In this document: piece after piece, positions 9,670-18,651 of the stretch
How the letters are laid out: each line of letters begins with the position of its first letter
Numbering within the stretch: position 1 is the first letter of the stretch
NCBI GenBank assembly: GCA_009663005.1
Contig: CM018906.1
Span: 21,293,236 to 21,313,235, forward strand
Length of the DNA stretch: 20,000 nucleotides
Source: Actinidia chinensis
Taxonomy: Eukaryota > Streptophyta > Magnoliopsida > Ericales > Actinidiaceae
Direction of reading: 5' to 3'
The notes under the pieces: model-generated
Databases searched by the model: none
Told to the model about the DNA's origin: nothing
Seen by the model: the letters and a program-made list of their open reading frames with translations, nothing else
Made by a program: the position numbers and the translations under genes

Positions 9670-10040
9670 CAATTTTGTTTTTTCATTCTTTTTGGTAAGT
9701 AAAAATGTTATTAATAGAAAGGCACCAAGGTGGTGCAAACCGTATACAAAAGGAACGTGCCAAAGCCAAAACTACACCCATCTCACCTATACATTAAAAC
9801 TACTCAAAGGTCTCCTAAAAATCCAAAATTGGTTTAGAAAAAATTGGTTTAGGGAAGGACCATTAGGCCCCAGTAACAAACTACACAATAAAGAAAGTGA
9901 TCTACCCTGAAGTTTCAAAATCGCTCTTCTATGCCCCCAGAAGTTCTTTCTATTGAGTTGTCTTAAAACTAACCAAGTTATTACTTGAATAATGTCATTT
10001 GCTGAGAAAGAGGATTGAGATGGCAACAGGCTCAAATTTC
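9670..10040 (-). mobile_element. 3' tail of a LINE (L1-type), minus strand, in an ERO1 intron
   Basis: On the minus strand this ends in 'gttccttttgtatacggt', then 'ggtgcctttctattaataac' and 'tttttactta', followed by A/T-rich sequence. That wording is characteristic of the 3' UTR and tail of many plant L1 elements as I know them. The upstream minus frame of 82 codons may be the last piece of its ORF2, but no RT motif is present. The 5' truncation limit is approximate. Confidence 0.45.
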
Positions 10041-10265
10041 ATTACACACCATTTACAAAATGAGCCCCTAGATTGGGAAGTTGCAGGTATCTGTTGCCTG
10101 ATTTTAACCTTTACTCTAGTTGCCGGAGTATTCGTTTTCAAAATACCAGCTTTTTCTTTTATTTTTATTTATTCCTTCTCTGCATGAAAAATTCCCTTCA
10201 ACTAGTGTATTCTCAATTTAGATGAATCTGTTGCATTGACACATCTGTTTCGCTCAACGTTGCAG

Positions 10266-10389
10266 TGCATTAATGGACTGTGTAGGATGTGAAAAGTGTC
10301 GTCTTTGGGGAAAGCTTCAGGTTCTTGGTCTTGGTACTGCATTGAAAATCCTGTTCTCTGTCAATGGTCAAGAGAATTTGGCTCAAACT
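10266..10389 (+). CDS. ERO1: ERO1 exon with the CxxCxxC active site
   Basis: It follows gttgcag and ends before gtaagt. It encodes [18 protein letters not shown] and then [20 protein letters not shown]. The two cysteines of CVGC form the redox disulfide next to FAD, and both are intact. The segment is open throughout. Confidence 0.9.
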
Positions 10390-10959
10390 GTAAGTTCCTT
10401 TTACCCAAAAACGGATTCACATGTGATATTCTCCTTTTATTTTTGATGGCTAATGCCCATTTTAATTTAATAGCTCAGTTGAGAGTTAAAGGCATGTCCT
10501 TACCATCGGTAAATTTCTGCACTGTTGTATCAATGGAAGTAGTTTCTGAGTTACTAGGATTCCCGAGTCCCGACCAATCGAAATTTTAAAAAAATGTCAC
10601 TAAGGTTCTTTCCAAAATTACCATACCAGTCAAGTCAGTAACAGCTTTGTAAAAAGTGAAAGCGTAACTTGTCGAAGGAAACAGAAAAGGGTGATGCCCA
10701 TGAGGAGTAAAACGATTGTTTTGGTATTCTTCACATGACAAGGTAAATAATACCGAAACTAAACATCGCCATTTAGGCAATCTCTATGGAAAAATGGAAA
10801 CTTTGTATAGATAACATAAATATAAGCTGTGACAACTCATAACAGAAAGTAAGAATGCTTGGGTGGCCAATTGGGCATTGTCTTTGTCCCACAAAATTAC
10901 CTTGGTGTAAAAACCTCCTACTTCGTACAGACTTTAAGTTCTTTTCCTAGTGAGTATTT

Positions 10960-11140
10960 TATATAATGGGAGTCGAGGGAGTGAAACCCCTCTTTTCACT
11001 TTTGGATTTCATAGAACTTCTCAATTCACATGGGTGTATTGTGCCCTCTTTGTATTGGTGGCTTTTTTGTAACATGGGTGCTATCAGGGGTGCCATTAGT
11101 GCTCTACTTCCAATAAAATTACTTGCAAAAAAAGTATCTA
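10960..11140 (+). mobile_element. possible LINE 3' tail, plus strand, in the last ERO1 intron
   Basis: The plus strand has 'ctttgtattggtggcttttt', 'gtgctctacttccaataaaa' and 'ttacttgcaaaaaaag', similar in layout to the LINE tail at 9670-10040 but in opposite orientation. It includes an AATAAA-type signal and a short A-run. The upstream 68-codon frame has no motif. The call is tentative. Confidence 0.3.
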
Positions 11141-11300
11141 TATTAATTGCTATCAATTTTGAGCAGGGCTGAATATTTCTCCTCCCTTACTATTAACCTC
11201 TTGATCCATGCACATTATATACGGTAATTACGGGATCAGTCGCTTTGTGGTATACTTGGCTGACTAGTTTCACTTCATTTTGCATTGTCCTTCGCTACAG

Positions 11301-11441
11301 TTGCAGCACAATGAAGTGATTGCCCTGATGAACCTACTGAATCGACTTTTCAAATCTATTAAGTTTGTACACGAGATGGGACCAATTTATCCAAGGTTAT
11401 TGGCACGTATTTTGAAAGCGGTGACATATTCTGGTAACTAA
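11301..11441 (+). CDS. ERO1: ERO1 terminal exon
   Basis: It follows gctacag. LQHNEVIALMNLLNRL and KFVHEMGP match the last conserved helix of ERO1. The remaining residues, up to the TAA at 11439-11441, do not look familiar and may be a diverged tail. The plant family is variable here, so this is not evidence of decay by itself. Confidence 0.8.
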   Translation: MQHNEVIALMNLLNRLFKSIKFVHEMGPIYPRLLARILKAVTYSGN

Positions 11442-12234
11442 AAGGTTGTTAGCCAAAATGTAGCTCTCCTAGGAAGTTCTGTTTCATGAGATTTCACAGT
11501 AAGAAAGAAAACTTGAAAGATGGGTGCTTCTGAGGGATAAATTGCTTTCAAAAAGACAGGTTAGGGGACATTAATGTGGTTTTAAGAGGAACAGCCCTGT
11601 GTTCAAGTTTAAAGTATATATATGTAGGAGAAAATTTTAATAACCTTGATCATGGGCTACAAACAAGTCGAGTCGAGCTAAGTAATGCCTTGTTAAATCT
11701 TGGTTTGAAAATTGATTGAGCATCAAAAATATGTTCAATTTTAGTTTGTTTATTAGTTAAGCTGGTCTCAAAATGAACTTTTATCGAATTGATCATAAGC
11801 CGCATTCGAGTAGCTTGTGTTTTTTTATACAGCATAAGCTTAACAAGCTGAATGGTAGCTTGTTCAAACTTGATTTAAAAATTTAGCAAGCTTCAAAAGT
11901 TGTTTAAGTTTGGCTTGTGTATATAGGTAACAAATTGATCTTGAACGAGTTTTTTAACAAATTGAACTTAAATAGCTTGGTTCATTTAACAGTCTTACTT
12001 GACGATGGTGTATTTGGTTTTGCTCGCTCGATCAAGAATGTGGAGAGAAAATAAAGTGACAAAATAATTATTTATTTTTTGATTTTTCTCTCTTTTTTTC
12101 TTCATAAATCCCATTGCAAATCTATAACTCAAAGCACGGCATATTTTAAAGTTTTTTTTCTTCCCTTCTATTACAGGATTGGAGATGGCATTCATAGTTA
12201 TTAGTATAGGATATCAACCTCATTTCAGTGCCAT
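11442..12234. other. downstream of ERO1; non-coding with a degenerate AGCTTG repeat
   Basis: No gene is seen. About 11655-11990 is rich in AGCTTG, AAGCTT, GAGTCGAG and TTGAAC words on both strands, a signature of a widespread plant interspersed repeat built from AGCTTG/CGAGCT motifs. Related words recur near 12878-12902. Its class is unknown to me. Confidence 0.4.
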
Positions 12235-12667
12235 ATAGGGGGTATTTGCAATAGTTTTTATGAGTAGATTTTGGATTATAGATTTTCAAATATCAGTTTT
12301 TGAGTGTTTGTTAAAACTTTTAAATATTTAAAAATAGATTTTAGGTGATTTTACGAAGCTGAAAAATGGAGATTGGAACTTGGAAGTTGATTTTTTAAAG
12401 CTGGGTTAAAGTTACTTTGGAACTTATTGATAAATTAATAAATTATGTAAAGGCTAAAATATTACTACTAATTCAGATTTATTACGATCATACTAATTCG
12501 AAATTATTTGGATTTATTATGTCACTATTGCCTTTTTTCTTTTACTTTTTTGATTCATTTTATCAAGACAAACCGAATAAATAAATAATTTTAAGTTTTC
12601 AACTAAAAATTAAAAAAGTTCAATATTAACAAAAATAATTAGCCAGAAAATTAGGCCAAATAGGGCT
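12235..12667. mobile_element. possible hAT-like MITE remnant
   Basis: The left end 'tagggggtatttgcaatag' and the reverse complement of the right end, 'tagccctatttggcctaat', form imperfect terminal inverted repeats. They have the 'TAGGGnGTATTTGGC' look of non-autonomous hAT elements. The inside is AT-rich and non-coding. I do not find an 8-bp target duplication, so the call is tentative. Confidence 0.3.
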
Positions 12668-12726
12668 ACGTTTTTTGTATTTTCACATTGCCTCTTGTAG
12701 GAAGCTTTACGCCAGTGCAAGCGCCC

Positions 12727-12785
12727 GTAGATAGGAGGAATAAGTGGTTGATAGCACCGGTAGATAGGGGGAATAAGTGGTTGAT
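12727..12785. repeat. 26-bp direct repeat, two copies, period 33 bp
   Basis: The word 'gtagatagg' with A or G next, then 'ggaataagtggttgat', occurs at 12727-12752 and again at 12760-12785 with one difference. It lies in otherwise featureless DNA between 12668 and 13783. Confidence 0.7.
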
Positions 12786-13783
12786 TGTGTCGTTTTTTGT
12801 GTAGTAGTACCTTTCAAGGTAGATAAGTCGTATCATTTTGTTTGAGAATCATGTATAAACTTTTGTTTAAACTAAACTAAGCTCGTTAAGCATTACCAGC
12901 AAGCAAATTGGGGAAAATTTTCATGTTCCTTTTTATGTATTAGGACCGGTCATCTTTCCGATCCTTTTTCAAGTCAAAGATGCCAATTGAATGATGCATA
13001 CAACAAAGATGGATTACTATCCGGCCGTTAACTTTAAAATTAACTTTAAAATTAAAGCAACAAGTCCTAATTGACCAACGCCACGGCCAATCCTAAGATT
13101 GACCAATCTGTGGTTAACAAGTCAGTTTCACACGGACAGACTCAATAGCACTGCTCTACCTACAAAGGCAGTTTGTTGGAACCACAGGCCAACGGAGGTG
13201 ATATTTGCCAACCGATTGTGTGGTTCTCTAAATAGGAACAATAATCACACTAAAAACCAAAAGAATTCGCCACAGACCATTCGAATCGGTTTTTGACTTA
13301 CATAAATAAAATGCTTGGGATAAAATGTCGGGATTACCAACATAATATAGGAACAAATGGCACACTTAAACCCCAATATCTTTACACTCAAGGTTACAGA
13401 CTTCACTATTAGTAATTTGTGGACCCCCATTGAGTTCCAATACGATAATTAATACAACAATTAATTAACAAATTTCACATAGATCCAATCTATTAGTCCC
13501 TTTTCCTGTCATTTAACTGACACGATGCTCTATGTGCAGCTATTCAGGCTTCAATGAAACCGTGAAAACATCATTGTATCTGTAAAGAAATATAGGCATT
13601 GAATAAATTATATCTTCATAAACCTGCAATTTTACATGATGTGTCGTTTATAACCAAATCTTAAAGATTAAGAAAATGATGATGTGTCTAAAGCAATTTA
13701 TATTTTACATATGAAGAAGAAAAATTGGTCCATTCATTCAAAACCTTTGAACTTTTAACTACACAAAACATAGGAAGGTGAAA
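12786..13783. other. no gene seen
   Basis: There are short frames of 61-65 codons on both strands without motifs. A 12-bp word (aactttaaaatt) is tandemly doubled near 13029-13053. Otherwise it is unremarkable AT-rich sequence. Confidence 0.4.
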
Positions 13784-13935
13784 TCTTACATTAAAAATAC
13801 TGTTCAGTGAGATTTCTTCAGGTGTTTAGCTGGCCTCATCTGTTCTTTCCTTGAATTCAATCTTACATAAAAATAACTGTTCAGCGAGATTTCTTCGGGT
13901 GTTTAGCCGGCCTCATCTGTTCTTTCCTTGAATTC
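13784..13935. repeat. tandem duplication, two copies of about 76 bp
   Basis: Copy 1 is 13784-13860 and copy 2 is 13861-13935. They share 'gagatttctt', 'ggtgtttagc' and 'ggcctcatctgttctttcc', and differ by three transitions (t/c, a/g, t/c) plus an indel near the A-run. On the minus strand the duplicated block contains a candidate terminal exon end. Confidence 0.85.
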
Positions 13936-13961
13936 TCCGGAGTTTTCAAGTCTGTATATGG
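13881..13961 (-). CDS. candidate terminal exon of an unrecognised minus-strand gene
   Basis: On the minus strand a good acceptor, 'atccttgcag' preceded by T-rich sequence, is followed by an open stretch. One frame reads PYTDLKTPENSRKEQM and then a lysine-rich end to a TGA at 13881. A second frame, AIYRLENSGEFKERTDEAG, ends sooner at a TAA. I cannot tell which is used, and I recognise neither. The stop-containing end is tandemly duplicated downstream, so both copies offer stops in both frames. It could be the last exon of the gene hinted at further right, but intervening exons were not established. Confidence 0.25.
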   Translation of the reverse strand, partial: PYTDLKTPENSRKEQMRPAKHPKKSR

Positions 13962-14515
13962 CTGCAAGGATTTTGAAAACTTAGTATTAAGTGCATAAAG
14001 TGGAGGTGAATCACATTATACTGAAAGCCAATGACCAAATTATGAAGGCATGCTAATTGTTCAACTGACAACAGGTCCCAGATACGCATTGGTCTAACAT
14101 GGCGTCTCACTTCTTGATTGCATACATCTTGTCAGAAAGAATCAGAGTCCAGCCTTTTGAGATGAGAAAGACCCACCATATCTTTCCACACGGGAAGGAA
14201 AATCCATTAATCTCCCACCCAACCGGACCCATCAATAGCATTTATGGATTCAAGGAGTGGAAACTACGAAAGGATCACTTGTTGGGGCGGGTAGTAAATA
14301 CCTTTATCTACAGTGAAACCTCTGTACATGCAGAGATCCCACGAAGCTATGACAACCTAAAATAGGCAAGAGACCTAAAGAATAATTGTTTCAGCTTATG
14401 AGCGGGCACTTCAACATTGTCAATTGACCTTCTACTATGCTCTACCCAAATGATCCACAAAAGCATAAAATGGAGCTTTCCACCGTTTGTGACATGCCAA
14501 CTTGCAATCTTTTTG
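13962..14515. other. no firm gene; one 88-codon open frame
   Basis: A plus-strand frame (14099-14365) is open for 88 codons without a recognisable domain, codon pattern or splice context. I regard it as chance, or as part of an intron or untranslated region of a minus-strand gene. Confidence 0.3.
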
Positions 14516-14680
14516 GGAACTTACATGGACAGTAGCCCATGATCTCAGAAAGGGAGAAAGGTGACACATTACACATACAGTAACAGAATAATGCATTTTT
14601 CAGTTACTTATGTAGGGCATTGGCCAATGAATCCCAGAAGGGAAAAAAGACGACATACATACAGTAGCAGAACAGTGCAT
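14516..14680. repeat. diverged tandem duplication, period about 84 bp
   Basis: The first unit runs 'acttacatggacag', 'cccatgatctcagaaaggga', 'acatacagtaacagaataat', 'gcat' (ending 14596). The second runs 'acttatgtaggg', 'ccaatgaatcccagaaggga', 'acatacagtagcagaacagt', 'gcat' (ending 14680). Word order is the same with many substitutions, so it is older than the 13784 duplication. Confidence 0.6.
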
Positions 14681-14785
14681 CAGGAGATGACGAGTAACAA
14701 TCTCGTCCACCCTTTGTGCGTGGAATGTTTACTTGGAACCACATTGTTTTAAAAATAGATGTTACAGTTATGTAAAGTCGTCACT

Positions 14786-15765
14786 CTCGCTACCCGTTAC
14801 GGACGTTTAGTAATAGTCATGCACGCGAATTTCACACGCCAGTGCCAATCTTGCCATGACCTAAGCAAGGCCGTTCGTCAAGACGACCTTCACAAATGTT
14901 ACGATGATGGCGCTCCCGTGCGAGAGTTGAGCCCGACCTACACCACTCCGCCGCACCTCCCCTTTTTCTTTTTTTTTTCCCATGCCCGAGATTTTGCCGT
15001 TCCCCCCAATCCCTTTACCCCCCTGACCACGCACTGTATTTTCTCTCTTTCTCTTTTTTGCTTAACACAGTGAGAAGAAACCCTCGACCCCCCCCCACTT
15101 TTAAAAGTTGGAGCCTTTGTTATATTTGTATTTCACATAAAGATTAATGCTTTTATAACGTAAAACTTTTTTTTATGTAGTTGTTGTAACTATAAGTTGC
15201 ATGCTAGTTTTCAAAAAAAAAAAAAAGCGTAAGAGTTAGGAAAAGATATGAGGGGGGAAGGGCGAGAAGGGGATGGGAAGGAGACCTCTGCCACGGAGAA
15301 TAAGAGGGGGGGCAGGGAGGAAAGAAGGAATAAGAGGGAAGGAGAAGTGGAGGACCAGGGGGAAATATAAAAATTGAAGGGGGAAGAAATACGAAATAAA
15401 ATAAATATAATACAATAGATTAGTGCATTAGGAATTTATGGCACATGAAATTATTCACTTGTTAAAAGATAATCTAAATCTATCTTTGATGGGTATTGTG
15501 GAAAAAGCATGCTGAGAAAAGGTGAAAGTAAAGATTATATGATATCATGCATTATTTAAAATTCCCAATAAAATCACAAAAAGAAAAAAAACTATTTTAA
15601 ACCCATTAATGAGATTTTGAAACAAAATCATGTGTATCAAAAGTTTTCATGATGATGTGTGGAAAAAAAAATCACAGTTCCAATTGCCGTTACCGTTACA
15701 CCACGGCCGTTACACCCAAAAACCACGATACGGTAACCACAACCGATTTTTAAAACCTTGCCAAC
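14786..15765. other. strand-asymmetric region bordered by CCGTTAC motifs; possible transposon
   Basis: At the left border lies 'acccgttacggacg' (14792-14805). At the right border, 15685-15740, CCGTTAC, GGCCGTTAC and CGGTAACC words cluster before 'tttttaaaaccttgcc'. Between them, 14950-15100 is pyrimidine-rich (C9 near 15088) and 15235-15395 is purine-rich (runs of G). A 104-codon frame at 14759-15073 is low-complexity and unlikely to code. Clusters of CCGTTAC words near 'aaaaccttg' occur in a plant repeat family that I cannot name with confidence. Confidence 0.35.
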
Positions 15766-15839
15766 TGCTACTGATCAAACTGCCAATTGTCAAAGTTCCT
15801 GCCATTCTTGATAATATTAAATAAAAAATTTGAACCGAC

Positions 15840-15856
15840 AGAGAGAGAGAGAGAGA
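15840..15856. repeat. (AG)8 microsatellite
   Basis: Eight AG units followed by A, then TCG. This is a simple repeat with no other context. Confidence 0.9.
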
Positions 15857-17143
15857 TCGTGGAAGAGACTTCTATTTCCATCTTATATTTCATGGCATTT
15901 ATCACAATCTCATAAGGGGTGTGTTCTGCATTTTAGGTTGTTTCTGCAACAGCCAATGAACAACCCTTTCCTTGGTTCCTTCATCCATGTAATTTTGGCA
16001 TATAAAGAGGCAAGACTAACAGCCTAATATATAAAACCCCATCTACCATTGCGTGATTCACCATTTAGGAATTTAACAGTCAGTTCTACTGCATTAAGGA
16101 CCTTAAGGTGCTCTCCATTGGCCATAATTCCTAAAAGCTTGGAAGCACTTGGTCCAAAAGAACCTGGTTGGAGTGCTTCGCCTCCCTATACTTGCTACAC
16201 ATGCTATTTTTCTTTCCAATTTTATCGTTTTGTTCTAGTGAGAAAACTCATTGCTGTTAGATCTCTTTTTTTACCTTCCAACCAAGTACTCAATCCAACT
16301 TCCATAAAACTTTTTCCCATATTATATTCAATTTGATGGTGGTTTTCAACTTTCAATATTTATCTATAGAAAGAAATAGTTTACTGAAGTTGAAATCAGT
16401 CCAATTAAGTTCTGAATTTAGGGAATGAAGTACAAAAGAAAGTAAAGGGGGAGGGCCAATACGGAGTAAAAAATGTATTACTTCTATGTTGTATCCCAAT
16501 AAAAGGACTGTGGATGGATGGATAACACCATTGTTCCTGATATCGAAATAGAAAAGAATAATTTTCTAACAAATAATTGAAAACTCCAAATAGAATTACT
16601 ATCAAACAAAGACAGAGGTACCGCTGCACTTATTACAGAGAAAGAAGGAAACCAAAATGGACCAAACAAATAACAAACTTGAGAAAAAACTTGAATGAAA
16701 TAAAGACAGCTAAGTTATTTAGATGCAACACAGAGCTCCCAGGATGGTTAGCATAGTCCGACATGTGTTGGAAAGGAGCACAGCCAAAATTCTTCTGGCA
16801 TAAGTCATAAACATGTCCTACTTTTTTGTCACAAACATGAAGGTCAAGCAATATTACTCTTTATCAACAAAAATCTGAAAGATCCTTTACATAATGGCAT
16901 TTAAACCAATTAGACAGATGGTAACGTCCCAGAGTTGAATGGAGACTCCGAACAACCTAATTATGCAACCTTTAACATAAAATAAAATAAACACTCAGCA
17001 AAGCTAACAGAAACCATCTAGAGAGAAGAAAACAAAGGTTATTCATTATAAATCACTTCTGATCTGCTAAACGAGATAAACCAGAGGAGGCTATACAACC
17101 ATTCACATCAAACTAACAGGACAAGGACAAAAAAACTTCGTTG
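15857..17143. other. no gene established
   Basis: There are several 65-95 codon frames on both strands. None has a recognisable domain or convincing splice sites. A minus-strand frame at 16633-16851 looks superficially protein-like over about 45 residues (many C, H and D), but its second half is a plain hydrophobic stretch of intron-like DNA. If a minus-strand gene spans this area, this would be intron. Confidence 0.35.
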
Positions 17144-17148
17144 GATGA
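17144..17148. repeat. target-site duplication, left copy (gatga)
   Basis: Identical to 19004-19008. Five base pairs is the normal duplication length for plant LTR retrotransposons. Confidence 0.85.
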
Positions 17149-17163
17149 TGACGTAGGACAACC

Positions 17164-17203
<40 letters not shown>

Positions 17204-17454
17204 GGATAAAAGGAACCAAACATGTAGAATGGGAAAGGGAAGTTTGGATTCCGCCCCAGATCAAAGAGAAGAGGAGTGAGAGAAGTTGGTTCGTGCCAGA
17301 ATCAAAGTCGGAAAAAAGAAAACCATCGTTTGCTCCTTTATTCATCCTTATAATTGCTTTCCATCGTAACAAAAAAAAACCTTTTAAATAGATAATAAAC
17401 TAATATATTTGAAACTACAGAATTTAAAATAAGACTCCTAAACATACTAAAACT

Positions 17455-17486
<32 letters not shown>

Positions 17487-17561
17487 TAAAAATAACGAAT
17501 TATAAAATTAAAAATTACAAGAATAATAAATAATAAATAAATTACAATTTTATCCGCATCA
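17149..17561 (-). repeat. 3' LTR (413 bp)
   Basis: Plus-strand ends are tgacgtaggacaac and ccgcatca. Shared landmarks with 18509-19003 in the same order are aggacaac, gatatc, aaaaataggat, catgtagaat/gaatgtagaat, accatcgttt, tgctttccat, ttaaaataagact and tacaattttatcc. The many substitutions indicate an old insertion. Confidence 0.88.
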
Positions 17562-17572
17562 TTCTCCTCCCT
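17562..17572 (-). other. polypurine tract
   Basis: On the minus strand agggaggagaa directly precedes the TGATGC start of the 3' LTR, as required for plus-strand DNA priming. Confidence 0.8.
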
Positions 17573-17956
17573 GAGAAGAACTCGACCTAGAGTTTGTCAG
17601 ATACGGAATATTCCACGCCAACGAATCAGTACTTGAAATAGGTGACCAACTGTTTGGTTTGAAAATTTAAACTCTTTAAAACCCAAACTCCAATAATATC
17701 AATTTTCAAATTGCAAGGCAAAACGTATAAAGAAAGTTATCAAAACCAATCAAATCGATTTTATTCCACTTTCGGTACACTTTCAAGTTGAAGGGGATTC
17801 TTTTTCCATTGCCAGCCATTTTATTTGTCGAAATTCGTCAAGAACTCTTCGTCTCCAAGGCATTGAAAACTAATAGCAGCCTTTTGCAGATGACATATAA
17901 GAAGAATATGCCTTGTGACGAGCCAATGAGTCTGAATAATAATTGCCAGCCTTGGG

Positions 17957-17982
17957 TTTTTTTTTTTTTTTTTTTTTTTTTT
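17957..17982. repeat. T26 homopolymer inside the LTR element
   Basis: Twenty-six consecutive T on the plus strand (A26 on the element's sense strand). It is either microsatellite growth or the A-tail of a retroposed sequence captured by the element. Confidence 0.8.
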
Positions 17983-17990
17983 CTCTCTTT

Positions 17991-18110
17991 TTAAAGGTTG
18001 CATCTTTCATTTAATTTCTCGCAACTCATTTGAAATATTCTCAATTTCTCAAGAACTTCAATAACTATTCTGCTCTTTTGCATTGCATCTAAATTTTGCT
18101 GTGACTCCAT
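17991..18110 (-). CDS. 39-codon vestigial frame at the gag position
   Basis: Read on the minus strand, the ATG at 18110 opens a frame beginning MESQQNLDAMQKSRIVIEVL and rich in Glu, Lys, Gln and Leu, with heptad-like spacing, to a TAA at 17991. It lies about 400 bp after the primer site, where gag would start, and a 26-base A run follows about 10 bp after its stop. It may be a remnant of a gag N-terminus or a chance frame. There are no zinc-knuckle residues. Confidence 0.3.
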   Translation of the reverse strand: MESQQNLDAMQKSRIVIEVLEKLRIFQMSCEKLNERCNL

Positions 18111-18487
18111 CAAATCTAGTTATCGTGATAGAAATGGGGAATGTATTTATACTCAAGACTGCTCTAATTTCAGTCCAATCAGTGGATGGGTTTTCGTCGT
18201 TGAGCCTCAGTACTTTGCCAAAGAATGACTCGGATGATTAATTTCAAGGTTTATGCATAATCGCACTTTCTATCATCAGACAACTTTGTGTCCAATCAAT
18301 AGATTAACGATTCATTCATGAACCCAATCGATAAAGGCTTTCGAATCAGGCGACCTTTTTATCAAATTTTTTGTGTTTAGGGAGCCTCAATCAGGATATT
18401 GCATTAGCTTCTAAATTTTTTTTCACTAATCTGAATTTTTGAAAAAAAACATGATTGTGTGGTTTGGGATACAAGTGGTTGATCGAT

Positions 18488-18501
18488 CTGCTTTGATACC
18501 A
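18488..18501 (-). other. primer-binding site, initiator-Met tRNA type
   Basis: On the minus strand tggtatcaaagcag lies 7 nt inside the 5' LTR. The canonical plant site begins TGGTATCAGAGC; here one G is A. It fixes the element's orientation. Confidence 0.8.
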
Positions 18502-18508
18502 AATTTGG

Positions 18509-18620
18509 TGACGCCGAGGACAACATATTATAATGTGGTGTTCTAATGCATTATGCGATATCTGAAAAATAGGATCTAAAAGTAACCAGAATGTAGAATT
18601 AGGGGTGAGAATGGTGGCTT

Positions 18621-18651
<31 letters not shown>

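Larger units (their letters stand above)
8692..11441 (+). pseudogene. ERO1: ERO1-like ER thiol oxidase, 3' half, with a frameshift
   Basis: Five exons (8692-8813, 9199-9303, 9386-9589, 10266-10389, 11301-11441) encode the C-terminal half of endoplasmic reticulum oxidoreductin. This luminal FAD enzyme passes oxidising equivalents from oxygen to protein disulfide isomerase. All four introns are GT-AG. Seen in order: '[13 protein letters not shown]' with the Ser/His of the FAD site, 'LRYPDRISNFYFTFLFVLRAVTK' in pieces, 'YLEQAEYDTGNPEEDLK', and the catalytic '[14 protein letters not shown]' holding the CxxCxxC motif. The N-terminal half, with the signal peptide and shuttle cysteines, is absent. 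An extra C in the run 9499-9502 shifts the third exon into a stop (TGA at 9513). The motif WGQN reads WCHN. Exact splicing and active-site cysteines argue for recent decay, or for a sequencing error in a gene whose 5' exons lie beyond the window or the transposons. Identification is firm; functional state is open. Confidence 0.85.

Noticed and set aside
14759..15073. 104-codon plus-strand open frame
   Set aside because: Its second half is proline/phenylalanine low complexity from C/T runs and it lies in the asymmetric repeat region; no homology recognised.
16633..16851. 72-codon minus-strand frame with many C, H and D residues
   Set aside because: No clear splice sites, and it continues into a hydrophobic AT-rich stretch; could be an exon but the evidence is too thin.
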